Assembly: GCA_964580105.1 (NCBI GenBank)
Contig: CAZOJJ010000008.1
Coordinates: 20,635-84,634 of the forward strand
Length of the DNA: 64,000 bases
Origin: CAZOJJ01 sp964580105
GTDB lineage: Bacteria > Bacteroidota > Rhodothermia > Rhodothermales > Rubricoccaceae
Reading direction: 5' to 3'
The notes under the pieces were generated by a model. It saw nothing but the letters and a program-made list of their open reading frames with translations, did not search any database and was not told where the DNA came from. Numbering within the stretch: the first letter of the stretch is position 1; each line of letters starts with the position of its first letter. Shown in pieces: positions 50,141 to 57,837 of the stretch. The position numbers and the translations under genes were made by a program.

Positions 50141-50647
50141 ATGCGAAGCCGCACCCTTCCGCTCCTCCTGGCCCTGGCCCTTTCCGGCCTGGCCGCCTGT
50201 GACACCGGCGAGCCGAGCCCCGACGAGATCCGCCGCGTGTTCATCCGTGAGATTGACGTGGACGCCGCCCCGATCTTTAACCCGGATGACCCCGACGGTG
50301 ATTGGGACGGTGACCTCGGCGGTGGCCCCGACATATACGTGGACCTGGTCAACGACGACACCGGCTCCATCCTCTTTTCGACCGACAACGCCGTGGTCAG
50401 CAACGTGAGGAGCCAGGACCTCCCGCTCGTCTTCACGATCACGCCCGAGCTCGACTTCAGCCGCTTCGATACGCCACTCGCCTTCGACCTTTACGACTAC
50501 GACCCCACGACGGCCGACGACTTCATGGGGAGCACGGAGCGTTTTACCATCCAGGACATTCTGGATGCCGGGGCGCCCGCCTTCTACCGTGTCGAGAGCG
50601 CCGACGGGCAGGTCGTCGTGAGTGTTCGGCTCCGCTACGAGCGGTGA
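50141..50647 (+). CDS. Lipoprotein, C2-like domain, unknown function
   Basis: 168 residues, lipobox SGLAAC. The mature part reads like a Ca2+-binding C2-type beta-sandwich: NPDDPDGDWDGDLGGGPDIY, LVNDDTGSILFSTDNAVVSN, LAFDLYDYDPTTADDFMGST (acidic loops that could chelate metal) and VVVSVRLRYER. Function unknown. A terminator hairpin follows. Confidence 0.7.
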   Translation: MRSRTLPLLLALALSGLAACDTGEPSPDEIRRVFIREIDVDAAPIFNPDDPDGDWDGDLGGGPDIYVDLVNDDTGSILFSTDNAVVSNVRSQDLPLVFTITPELDFSRFDTPLAFDLYDYDPTTADDFMGSTERFTIQDILDAGAPAFYRVESADGQVVVSVRLRYER

Positions 50648-50688
50648 ACCCGCCGTGCGTACGTCCGGCCGGTGACGCAGGACTGACA

Positions 50689-50718
50689 GGGGGCGGTGCT
50701 TCTCTTGGCACCGCCCCC
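50689..50718 (+). terminator. Terminator-like hairpin after the C2-like lipoprotein
   Basis: GGGGGCGGTGC and GCACCGCCCCC form an 11-bp stem around TTCTCTTG. The right arm is then repeated (GGCACCGCCCCCGCTC at 50707 and 50723). Confidence 0.65.
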
Positions 50719-50738
50719 GCTCGGCACCGCCCCCGCTC
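50707..50738 (+). repeat. 16-bp tandem duplication upstream of recQ
   Basis: GGCACCGCCCCCGCTC twice in tandem, directly before the TACCTTG element. Confidence 0.85.
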
Positions 50739-50740
50739 GT

Positions 50741-50747
50741 TACCTTG
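50741..50747 (+). promoter_or_regulatory. -7-like element before recQ
   Basis: TACCTTG, 34 nt before the ATG at 50782. Confidence 0.5.
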
Positions 50748-50781
50748 GCCCGTTGACGTGCTCGATCACCCCCCTGCGTCC

Positions 50782-52923
50782 ATGCCGAATGCCGCCCCCG
50801 CCGATTCGCTCGACGAGCGGGCCGTCGGGGCTGCGCTGCAGGAGCACTTCGGCTTCCGCGCGCTCCGCGAGGGGCAGGCCGACGCCCTCGCGCCCGTCCT
50901 CGAAGGCCGCGACACCCTCGTGGTGATGCCGACCGGCGCGGGGAAATCGCTGATCTACCAGCTGGCGGCGCTACTCCTCCACGACGGCGTGACGGTGGTC
51001 GTCTCGCCGCTCATCGCGCTGATGAAGGACCAGGTGGACGGGCTCACGGCGCGCGGCATCCCGGCCGTGGCCGTGAACTCGTCGCAGCCGGCGGCGGAGC
51101 GGACGGCGGCGCTGGGGGCCGTCGCGCGGGGCGCCGCGCGGCTCGTCTACGTGGCGCCGGAGCGGTTGCGGAGCCGTTCGTTCGGCCGGGCTCTCGCCGA
51201 GGCGGGCGTGGCGCTTCTGGCCGTGGACGAGGCGCACTGCGTAAGCCAGTGGGGCCACGACTTCCGGCCTGACTACCTCGCCATCGCCGAGGCGCGCCAT
51301 CGGATGGGCGATCCCCCGTGCGTGGCCCTCACGGCCACCGCCACCCCGCGCGTCCAGGACGACATCGTCGCCAACCTCGACCTCCGCGACCCGGCCCGCC
51401 TCGTGACGGGCTTCAACCGGCCCAACCTGCTCTTCACCGTCCGCTCGACGCCCACGGTCAAGGAGAAGCGGAAGGCGCTCAAGGCGTTCCTCGACGAGCA
51501 CGACGGCGAGGCCGGCCTCATCTACGTCTCGACGCGGAAGGAGGCCGACGACCTCGCCCGGTTCGTGCGCGACGAGGCCGGCCGTGACGTCCGAGCCTAC
51601 CACGCCGGCCTGCCGGACGCCGAGCGCTCGGAGGTGCAGGACGCCTTCATGCGCCGCCGGCTCTCGCTCGTCGTGGCGACCAACGCCTTCGGCATGGGCG
51701 TGGACCGGGCCGACGTGCGGTTCGTCGCCCACTGGAACATTCCGGCGAACCTGGAGGCGTACTACCAGGAAGCCGGGCGCGCCGGGCGCGACGGGAAGCC
51801 GGCTACGGCCGTGCTCTTCTACGCCCCGCACGACCGGAGCCTCCGCGAATGGTTCATCGGGCAGTACGCGCCGGACGCCGCGAGCCTCCGCGGCCTCTTG
51901 CGCGTTGCCGACCGCCAGGCAGACGAAGGGATCGTCCGCGCCGAGCCCGACGTGCTCGCCGACGAGGCCGGGCAGCACCCCGTCGGCGCGCGGGTCGGGC
52001 TGAGCCTGCTGGAGAGAGCGGGCGCGCTGGAACGGCTCGACGACGAGGGCCCGTACCGCGTGTGGCGCGTCCGAGCGTGGGACCCGGAGGGCGCGAGCCG
52101 CGTCCTCCGCGCCGTCGCCCGCCGCCGCGACGCCAAGACGCGCGACCTCGCCCGCCTCGTGGCCTACGCCGAGACGGGCGAGTGCCGCCGCCGCCTGCTC
52201 CTCGCCCACTTCGGCGACCCCGCGGCCGAGGCGGACGACCTCGCCGTCAGCGAGGCCGGCTGCTGCGACAACTGCCTCGTCCGCGCCCGCCTCAAAGCCG
52301 CCCCCACCGAGCTTCCCGACTGGGACGCGCTCCCGATGCCTTCGCGCATCGCCCTCGGGTTGCTGGACGCCGTCAGGCGGCTCCGCTGGAAGGCCGGCCG
52401 CAAGACGCTCGCCCGGATGCTCACCGGCTCGAAGGCCGACGGCATGGCGCGCTACGAACGCTCACCGTACTACGGCCGCCTGAGCTTCCTCTCGCAGGAC
52501 GAGGTGGACGGGCTCTACAAGCAGCTCATCTTCAAGAACTACCTCCGCGTCACCGGCGGCGAGTACCCGGTCGTCGAACTGACCGTGCTCGGGGAGCAGG
52601 CCCTCGCCCACCGCGAGGCCGTCCCGCTCGACATGCAGGGCGCCGCCACGAGTCCCGCCGCGCGCCGCTCCACGCCCGCCTCCGAAGACGTGCCGCTGGA
52701 CGAGGAAGGCGAGGCGCTGTTCAAGCGGCTCCGCGCGTGGCGCACGGAGACGGCGCGCGCCCAGGAAGTCCCGCCCTACATCGTCTTCAACGACCGTGCG
52801 CTTCGCGCGCTCGCCGCCGCCCGGCCGGAGACGAGGGAGGCGCTGCTCGGCGTCCAGGGCGTCGGCCCGGCGAAGGCGGAGGCGTACGGCGACGAACTCC
52901 TGGCCCTGCTGGCAGCGGCCTGA
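50782..52923 (+). CDS. recQ: RecQ DNA helicase
   Basis: 713-residue 3'-5' helicase for recombination and fork repair. ATG 50782 gives MPNAAPADSLDERAVGA. Motifs: I MPTGAGKS (Lys55), aromatic-rich loop and II AVDEAHCVSQWGHDFRPDY, III ALTATATPRV, V VVATNAFGMGVDRADVRFV, VI YYQEAGRAGRDGKP. The RQC zinc module (CRRRLLLAHF, GCCDNCLVRA) and a C-terminal HRDC domain (FNDRALRALAAARPETREAL) complete the standard architecture. Confidence 0.96.
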   Translation: MPNAAPADSLDERAVGAALQEHFGFRALREGQADALAPVLEGRDTLVVMPTGAGKSLIYQLAALLLHDGVTVVVSPLIALMKDQVDGLTARGIPAVAVNSSQPAAERTAALGAVARGAARLVYVAPERLRSRSFGRALAEAGVALLAVDEAHCVSQWGHDFRPDYLAIAEARHRMGDPPCVALTATATPRVQDDIVANLDLRDPARLVTGFNRPNLLFTVRSTPTVKEKRKALKAFLDEHDGEAGLIYVSTRKEADDLARFVRDEAGRDVRAYHAGLPDAERSEVQDAFMRRRLSLVVATNAFGMGVDRADVRFVAHWNIPANLEAYYQEAGRAGRDGKPATAVLFYAPHDRSLREWFIGQYAPDAASLRGLLRVADRQADEGIVRAEPDVLADEAGQHPVGARVGLSLLERAGALERLDDEGPYRVWRVRAWDPEGASRVLRAVARRRDAKTRDLARLVAYAETGECRRRLLLAHFGDPAAEADDLAVSEAGCCDNCLVRARLKAAPTELPDWDALPMPSRIALGLLDAVRRLRWKAGRKTLARMLTGSKADGMARYERSPYYGRLSFLSQDEVDGLYKQLIFKNYLRVTGGEYPVVELTVLGEQALAHREAVPLDMQGAATSPAARRSTPASEDVPLDEEGEALFKRLRAWRTETARAQEVPPYIVFNDRALRALAAARPETREALLGVQGVGPAKAEAYGDELLALLAAA

Positions 52924-52928
52924 AACGC

Positions 52929-52958
52929 ACCGAGGCGCCCCGGATGGAGCGCCTCGGG
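52929..52958. terminator. Hairpin between convergent recQ and FKBP genes
   Basis: CGAGGCGC (52931-52938) pairs with GCGCCTCG (52949-52956), extended by ACC/GG. It lies 5 nt after the recQ stop; no T tract. Confidence 0.55.
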
Positions 52959-52980
52959 CCCGAGGGAAACCGAATCGGGT

Positions 52981-53913
52981 CTACCGACTGGACGTCGGGG
53001 CCTGGGTGCCCGGCGCCACCTCGTCGGCCACCGGGTCCAGGATGTCCACCAGTTCGACGGTGAACATGAGCACGGTGTTGGGGCCGATGGGCGAATTGGG
53101 GATGCCCTGCATGCCGTAGCCGAGGTCCGGCGGGATCACGATCTCGCGGCGCTCGCCGATCTGCATGTCCACCAGCGCCTCGGTCATGCCGGGAATGAGG
53201 CCTGCGCCGAGCACGAAGTCCACGGGTTCCTCGGAGCGGTCGAAGGGGGTGCCGTCCGGGAGGCGGCCCTCGTAGGTGACGAGGACGCGGTCCCCCGCCT
53301 CGGGCGATTCCCCCTCCCCCTCCTGCTCGACGAAGAAAAGCACGCCGTTTTCGGTCGACTGCACGCCCTCGCGCTGGCGCACCGCCGCCAGGACGGAGTC
53401 GGCCGAGGCCTTGGAGGCGGTGACCTGGTCGAGGAAGGCCTGGGCACGCGGGTTGGTGCGGGCCTGGCGCTGGAGCTGCCGCATCTGCATCGCTTCGCTG
53501 ACGGCGCGGTCCTGGGCCTCGGTCAGTGCCATCGGCTGGTCGTTGTACCCGTCGCGGAAGCCGGCCACGTAGAGCGTGATGTCGTCCGACAGAGAGGAGT
53601 CGAGGCGGGTGTTCGCAGCCAGTTCGGCGCCGTTCTGATAGCCGAAGAGGTAGGCGAGCGCGTGGGCCGAGTCGGCGGCGAACCCGTCGCGGAGGCCCTG
53701 GAGGAAGACGTCGTAGAGGAAGACGGAGTCCTGGTCCTGCTCGCGGACGCTCTCACCGATGCGGTAGGCGCTGAGGTAGAGGGCCTGCTCTTCGACGGAG
53801 CGCTCGGCCAGGCCGGCGGTGTCGGCCGCCTCGGGCACGGGCGCTTCCCGGTTGCAGGCGGTGAGGGTGAGCGTGCCCACCAGAAGGGTGAGGAGGGGGG
53901 CGCGGAGAGTCAT
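52981..53913 (-). CDS. FKBP-type peptidyl-prolyl isomerase lipoprotein
   Basis: 310 residues from ATG 53913. Lipobox TLTLTAC; a helical FKBP_N dimerisation domain (LAERSVEEQALYLSAYRIGE to SKASADSVLAAVRQREG); then the FKBP domain: VLVTYEGRLPDGTPFDRSEE, VDFVLGAGLIPGMTEALVDM, EIVIPPDLGYGMQGI, NTVLMFTVELVDI. An FkpA/Mip-like periplasmic foldase anchored by lipid. A TAGCTTC lies 43 nt upstream. Confidence 0.92.
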   Translation of the reverse strand: MTLRAPLLTLLVGTLTLTACNREAPVPEAADTAGLAERSVEEQALYLSAYRIGESVREQDQDSVFLYDVFLQGLRDGFAADSAHALAYLFGYQNGAELAANTRLDSSLSDDITLYVAGFRDGYNDQPMALTEAQDRAVSEAMQMRQLQRQARTNPRAQAFLDQVTASKASADSVLAAVRQREGVQSTENGVLFFVEQEGEGESPEAGDRVLVTYEGRLPDGTPFDRSEEPVDFVLGAGLIPGMTEALVDMQIGERREIVIPPDLGYGMQGIPNSPIGPNTVLMFTVELVDILDPVADEVAPGTQAPTSSR

Positions 53914-53956
53914 GGGGGAGAGCGTGGGTTCGAAGAAGGACGCGCACGGAACGGAC

Positions 53957-53963
53957 GAAGCTA
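53957..53963 (-). promoter_or_regulatory. -7-like element before FKBP gene
   Basis: TAGCTTC on the minus strand, in the divergent gap towards the Nudix gene. Confidence 0.45.
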
Positions 53964-54079
53964 CGGGGTGCGCCTGTAGCCCGGTGTGCGGATTCTGCGG
54001 AAAGGGGGGGCTCCGAACCGCCGATCCTGGTATCCTCGCCCGAGAGGGAGCAGGTAGCCCATCATCCATCCGCAACGGC

Positions 54080-54634
54080 ATGAACCTCACCGAGACGAAG
54101 AAATCCCGCGAGCAGCTGGTCGACGGCGTGCTCCTCAAGGTGTACCGCGACACCGTAACGCTCCCCGACGGCGGCGAATCGGTCCGTGAGTGGATCGCCC
54201 ATCCCGGCGCGTCGGCCGTGGTGCCGCTGTTCCCGGACGGCTCGACGCTGCTCGTGCGGCAGTTCCGCTATCCCCCGCAGCGCGAGTTCCTGGAGGTGCC
54301 CGCCGGCAAGCTCGACCGCGAAGGGGAAGACCCGACGGAGGTGGCGCGGCGCGAGCTGGAGGAGGAGGTGGGCTACACCGCCGACGCGCTCGTCCACGTC
54401 GCCTCGACGTACCCCTGCATCGGGTACAGCAACGAGGTCATCCACCTGTTCCTGGCCGAAGGCCTCCGCCGCCAGGATGCCGAGGCGGAGCCCGACGAGT
54501 TCCTCGATCCCGTTCGGATGCCGCTCGCGGAGGCCGTCGAGCGGGCGCGGCGCGGCGAGATCCTCGACGCCAAGAGTGCGCTGGCGCTCCTGCTCGTGCA
54601 GGCGTTCCTAGACCGCCGCGCCGCCGGAGGCTGA
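54080..54634 (+). CDS. Nudix hydrolase, ADP-ribose pyrophosphatase-like
   Basis: 184 residues from ATG 54080. Nudix box GKLDREGEDPTEVARRELEE with the metal-binding Glu residues of REXXEEXG, preceded by LLVRQFRYPPQREFLEVPAG, as in NudF. After the box YTADALVHVASTYPCIGYSN and the Glu at the end of HLFLAEGL are typical of ADP-ribose pyrophosphatases. Cytosolic hydrolysis of ADP-ribose to AMP and ribose-5-phosphate is expected. Confidence 0.88.
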   Translation: MNLTETKKSREQLVDGVLLKVYRDTVTLPDGGESVREWIAHPGASAVVPLFPDGSTLLVRQFRYPPQREFLEVPAGKLDREGEDPTEVARRELEEEVGYTADALVHVASTYPCIGYSNEVIHLFLAEGLRRQDAEAEPDEFLDPVRMPLAEAVERARRGEILDAKSALALLLVQAFLDRRAAGG

Positions 54635-54701
54635 CGCCGATTTCACGCGCGATTGCAGCACGGCGCCGACGCTTCCATTGCCGTACTCAACGCGGTGGCC
54701 G

Positions 54702-54708
54702 TAGCTTT
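54702..54708 (+). promoter_or_regulatory. -7-like element before secG
   Basis: TAGCTTT, 70 nt before the secG ATG in a 144-nt gap. Confidence 0.4.
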
Positions 54709-54778
54709 CCCGGCTCTGCGCCGATGGCCGCACGCCGATGGCCGCAGCCGATCCCTCGCCTCCGACTTCCACGCTTCC

Positions 54779-55156
54779 ATGTTCCTCTTTCTGGTGATCC
54801 TGATCCTGATCGACGCCTTCCTCCTCGGCGTCGTCGTGCTGTTGCAGAGCGGCAAGGGCGGCGGCCTCTCCGGCATCGCCGCGGGCGGCCAGGCCACGCA
54901 GATCCTCGGCGCCCGTCAGGCTCCCGACTTCCTCCAGAAGGCGACCTGGGTGCTCGGGACCGCTCTCATCGTGCTCTGCTTCGTCGCGCCGTTCACCATC
55001 GGCGGCGGGGCCTCGCGGAGCGTGCTCCAGGAAGGCGGGACGCTCCCGCCCGTCGAAGCGCCCGTGACGCCGGGCGCGCCCGGCCCGGAGGCCCCCGGCC
55101 AGGCGCCGGACGCACCGGCCCCGTCGCCGGACGCACCGCCTTCGTCCGACCAGTAA
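54779..55156 (+). CDS. secG: Preprotein translocase subunit SecG
   Basis: 125 residues. Two TM helices with the family core: FLVILILIDAFLLGVVVLLQ, SGKGGGLSGIAAGGQATQIL (GGL..G..GG motif), then KATWVLGTALIVLCFVAPFT. The C-terminus is a Pro/Ala/Gly tail of about 50 residues, longer than in E. coli (110 residues in all). SecG assists SecYE in protein export. ATG 54779. Confidence 0.93.
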   Translation: MFLFLVILILIDAFLLGVVVLLQSGKGGGLSGIAAGGQATQILGARQAPDFLQKATWVLGTALIVLCFVAPFTIGGGASRSVLQEGGTLPPVEAPVTPGAPGPEAPGQAPDAPAPSPDAPPSSDQ

Positions 55157-55176
55157 CCGCCGTTCCGGTGGGCTTC

Positions 55177-55208
55177 GAAGCCGCGCCTCCGTTCGGGGGC
55201 GCGGCTTC
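55177..55208 (+). terminator. Terminator hairpin after secG
   Basis: GAAGCCGCGCC and GGCGCGGCTTC: perfect 11-bp stem, 10-nt loop, 20 nt after the secG stop. Weak T tract. Confidence 0.65.
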
Positions 55209-55224
55209 GTGCTGGTGGAACGGA

Positions 55225-55257
55225 CGCGCCCCCGCCGGGAGCTCCAGCGGGGGCGCG
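55225..55257 (-). terminator. Terminator hairpin after rnpB
   Basis: CGCGCCCCCGC and GCGGGGGCGCG: 11-bp stem lying 11 nt beyond the 3' end of rnpB on the minus strand. Confidence 0.65.
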
Positions 55258-55267
55258 GTACAGGCGA

Positions 55268-55687
55268 CGCGGACCGGCCTGTAAGCCGAATTCTGTACGC
55301 CGCGCCGGCCGTCGCCGGGCCGAGCGGGGCGTGATCGTCATCTATCTGGGACCGCCGTCACCGACGGCCTCGAGCGGCCTACCCGCGCGGTCGGGCGGGC
55401 CGCCCTTCACCCCGGCCGAGGCCGGGGAACCCGCGCTGTTTGGCCTTGCACCCCGTGAGGTTTGCCTGGCCGCCCCCGTCACCGGAGACGCCGGTGGGCT
55501 CTTACCCCACCCTTTCACCCATCACCTGTGATCGGTTGCCCGATCCATCGGCTGGTCTGCTCTCTGTTGCACGTGCTGTCACCCCCGACGCCGTCGGGGG
55601 TGCCCTGCCGTTAGCAGGCACGGTGCCCTACGGTGTTCGGACTTTCCTCCCCAGCCGCGGCTGAGGCGACGATCCGGCCGATCCGCG
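55268..55687 (-). ncRNA. rnpB: RNase P RNA (type A)
   Basis: About 420 nt. On the minus strand the universally conserved GAGGAAAGTCCGAAC (CR-I region, plus-strand 55636-55651) follows the P1/P2 start, and ACAGAATTCGGCTTACA (CR-V) precedes the 3' end. P1 is formed by CGCGGATCGGCC (5') and GGCCGGTCCGCG (3'), 12 pairs with one G-U; these set the ends. The catalytic RNA matures tRNA 5' ends with RnpA. A TATCTTC element sits 4 nt before the 5' end, as expected for a direct transcription start. Confidence 0.93.
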
Positions 55688-55690
55688 AAG

Positions 55691-55697
55691 GAAGATA
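55691..55697 (-). promoter_or_regulatory. -7-like element before rnpB
   Basis: TATCTTC (minus) ends 4 nt from the inferred RNA 5' end; the placement supports it as a -7 box. Confidence 0.6.
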
Positions 55698-55760
55698 CAA
55701 CGCGCGAGGCGCGGCCCGTCGTGTGGGGCCGCGCCTCGAAAAGCACGCGAAGGACCGGCG

Positions 55761-56519
55761 CTACTTCTCCATCGCCTCGAAGACCTCGCGGTAGAGCTGG
55801 TCGTCCACGATGATGCGGCCGGTGTGCTCGCACGGGACGATGCGGTCGCGCTGGCGGATCTCGACCTGCCGCTGGGGCGGGACGGCGTAGCCGCCGGCGG
55901 CGCCGCGCTCGATGGGCACGACGGCGCGGCCGTCGCGCATGCGCCCGCGGAGGCGCTCGTAGGCGCGGAGGTAGCGCGGGTCGATGGCCTCCTTGGCCTC
56001 CTCGCGCTGGGCCTGGTAGCTCTCCTGCTCCGCCTTCGTGTCCTCGACGACCTGCTCGAGCTCCTTCCGCTTCGCCGCGAGGATCTCCTCGAGCTCGGCG
56101 AGGCGCTCCTGGGCGGCGGCCACGGCCTCCTCGTTGGCGCTCTCGCGCTCGGTCGAGCCCTCGATCTCTTCGTGGGCCGCCTGGATCCGCTGCCGTTGCG
56201 CCTCGATCTCTTTGGTGAGCGCATCGTACTCGCGGTTGTTGCGGACCTGGAGCTGCTGCTCCTCATACTTGCGGATGAGCCCCTCGCTCTCGGCGATGTC
56301 GAGCTTGAGCTTCTTGCGGAGGACCTCGCCCTCCTGGGCCTCGCGCTTGGCGTTCTCGATGCGCGTCTCCAGGCCGGCCTTCTCGTCCTCCAGGTCGCGG
56401 ATCTCCTCGGGGAGGTCGCCCTGCATCTTGGTGAGCTGGTCGATGTGGCTGTCGAGGTACTGGAGCCGCACCAGGGCGCGGAGTTGTTCTTCGATGCTGA
56501 GGGTGTCCGTGGTCGCCAT
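55761..56519 (-). CDS. Coiled-coil protein of the zinc-ribbon (PF02591/CdsZ-like) family with lost cysteines
   Basis: 252 residues: a helical hairpin coiled coil (about 10-180, QYLDSHIDQLTKMQGDLPEE through EQVVEDTKAEQESYQAQREE) and a C-terminal domain PRYLRAYERLRGRMRDGRAV, then GAAGGYAVPPQRQVEIRQRD and CEHTGRIIVDDQLYREVF. Family members hold a C4 zinc ribbon with the pattern CxxC near GGxxxxVPPQ and CxxC near CExCGRIL; here only one Cys (in CEHTGR) remains, so zinc probably is not bound. Function unknown; starts 169 nt after Nif3 on the same strand. Confidence 0.8.
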   Translation of the reverse strand: MATTDTLSIEEQLRALVRLQYLDSHIDQLTKMQGDLPEEIRDLEDEKAGLETRIENAKREAQEGEVLRKKLKLDIAESEGLIRKYEEQQLQVRNNREYDALTKEIEAQRQRIQAAHEEIEGSTERESANEEAVAAAQERLAELEEILAAKRKELEQVVEDTKAEQESYQAQREEAKEAIDPRYLRAYERLRGRMRDGRAVVPIERGAAGGYAVPPQRQVEIRQRDRIVPCEHTGRIIVDDQLYREVFEAMEK

Positions 56520-56688
56520 CCGGGTTGGGCTGGGTGGGGAGGATCGTCAACCCGAATTAACCGCCCCGCGCGCACGAATGTTCAGCCGCCCGGCGAATTT
56601 GTGGCAAAAGGCTGGGGGAGGTACGCCGTCCCCCGGCCGGGTGCGTTGCAAACCCGAGGCCGGGGGGCCGAAGCGCACGGCGCTCGGC

Positions 56689-57828
56689 TCATCGCTCGTC
56701 GCCCCCGGCCCTCACGAACGTCCGCATCGGCGAGGTGCGGTGGCGCGTGCGGTGAAACGCGACGCCGTCGAAGCGGGCGGCGAGCCAGTCGGCCAGGAGC
56801 GCCTCCGTGAGCGCCTCGGTTTCGTAGTGCCCGGCGTCGATGATCGCCATGCGGGCGCGGCCGTCGGTATTCAGGGCCTCGAAGAAGCGGTGGTAGGTGA
56901 CGTCGGCAGTGACGTAGGCGTCGGCCCCGGCGCCGAGGGCGGCGCCGATCAGGCCCGCTCCGGCCCCGCCGCAGACGGCGACGGTTTCAATTGTCTGCTC
57001 GGGGTCGCCCGCGTAGCGGAGGCTCACCGCGCCGAGGCGCTCGGCGACGCGCGCGAGGAAGTCGGGCAGGGGCATCGGCTCCGCGAGGCGGCCGACGGCG
57101 CCGAAGCCGGCCCGCGAAGCGGGCTGCTCGACCGGCACCACGTCGTAAGCGACCTCCTCGTACGGGTGCGCCGCCTTCATCGCGCGGACGACGCGCGGCA
57201 GGTCCCACCGCATCACCTCCGCTTCGATGCGGACCTCCTCGACGGCCTCCTCGGGGCCGCCGGCCTCGCCGATGTGCGGGTTCGTGCCGGCGCCCGGCCG
57301 GAAGTGCCCCATGCCCCGGAGCGTGAAGGCGCACGCCTGGTAGTCGCCGATGCGGCCGGCGCCGGCCTCGGCCATCGCGTGGCGGACGGCGGTGGCGTCG
57401 GAGGCGGGGGCGAACGTGACGAGCTTGACGAGCGCGCCCGGCGTCGGCTCCAGGAAGCGGGGCGCTTCCACGCCCAGTCGCTCGGCCAGCGCCATCGACA
57501 CCCCGCCGACGGCGGCGTCGAGGTTGGTGTGGATGGCGTAGTAGGCGAGGTCGGCCTTCGCCAACCGCAGCGCGAGGGCGCCGACGGGGTCCGTCGTGGT
57601 CAGGCGCGTGAGCGGCTTGAACAGGAGCGGGTGGTGCGTGACGACGAGCTGGGCGCCGACCTCCTCGGCCTCGGCGATCACGGCGGGCGTGAGGTCGAGG
57701 GCTATGAGGACGGTGTCCACCTCACGCGTGGGGTCGCCGACCTGGAGGCCGACGTGGTCGTAGTCGAGCTTCTGGCCGGGCGGGGCCCAGGTTTCGAGAG
57801 CGGCGGTGAGGTCGCGGACGGTCGGCAT
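56689..57828 (-). CDS. Nif3-like dinuclear metal centre protein
   Basis: 379-residue Nif3/YbgI/DUF34 family protein. Metal-binding residues appear in LVVTHHPLLFKP (the HH pair) and near the C-terminus in AIIDAGHYETEALTEALLA (DAGHxxxE). It contains the YqfO/CutA1-like insert between the halves (VRHAMAEAGAGRIGDYQACA to HPYEEVAYDVVP). N-terminal LDYDHVGLQVG replaces the usual WDNxGLxxG. Function is unsettled (often labelled GTP cyclohydrolase I type 2 homologue). ATG 57828 lies 9 nt after the MFS gene. Confidence 0.88.
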   Translation of the reverse strand: MPTVRDLTAALETWAPPGQKLDYDHVGLQVGDPTREVDTVLIALDLTPAVIAEAEEVGAQLVVTHHPLLFKPLTRLTTTDPVGALALRLAKADLAYYAIHTNLDAAVGGVSMALAERLGVEAPRFLEPTPGALVKLVTFAPASDATAVRHAMAEAGAGRIGDYQACAFTLRGMGHFRPGAGTNPHIGEAGGPEEAVEEVRIEAEVMRWDLPRVVRAMKAAHPYEEVAYDVVPVEQPASRAGFGAVGRLAEPMPLPDFLARVAERLGAVSLRYAGDPEQTIETVAVCGGAGAGLIGAALGAGADAYVTADVTYHRFFEALNTDGRARMAIIDAGHYETEALTEALLADWLAARFDGVAFHRTRHRTSPMRTFVRAGGDER

Positions 57829-57837
57829 GGGGCCAAG

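Noticed and set aside
55331..55664. Small plus-strand frames
   Set aside because: They lie within RNase P RNA, read on the opposite strand.
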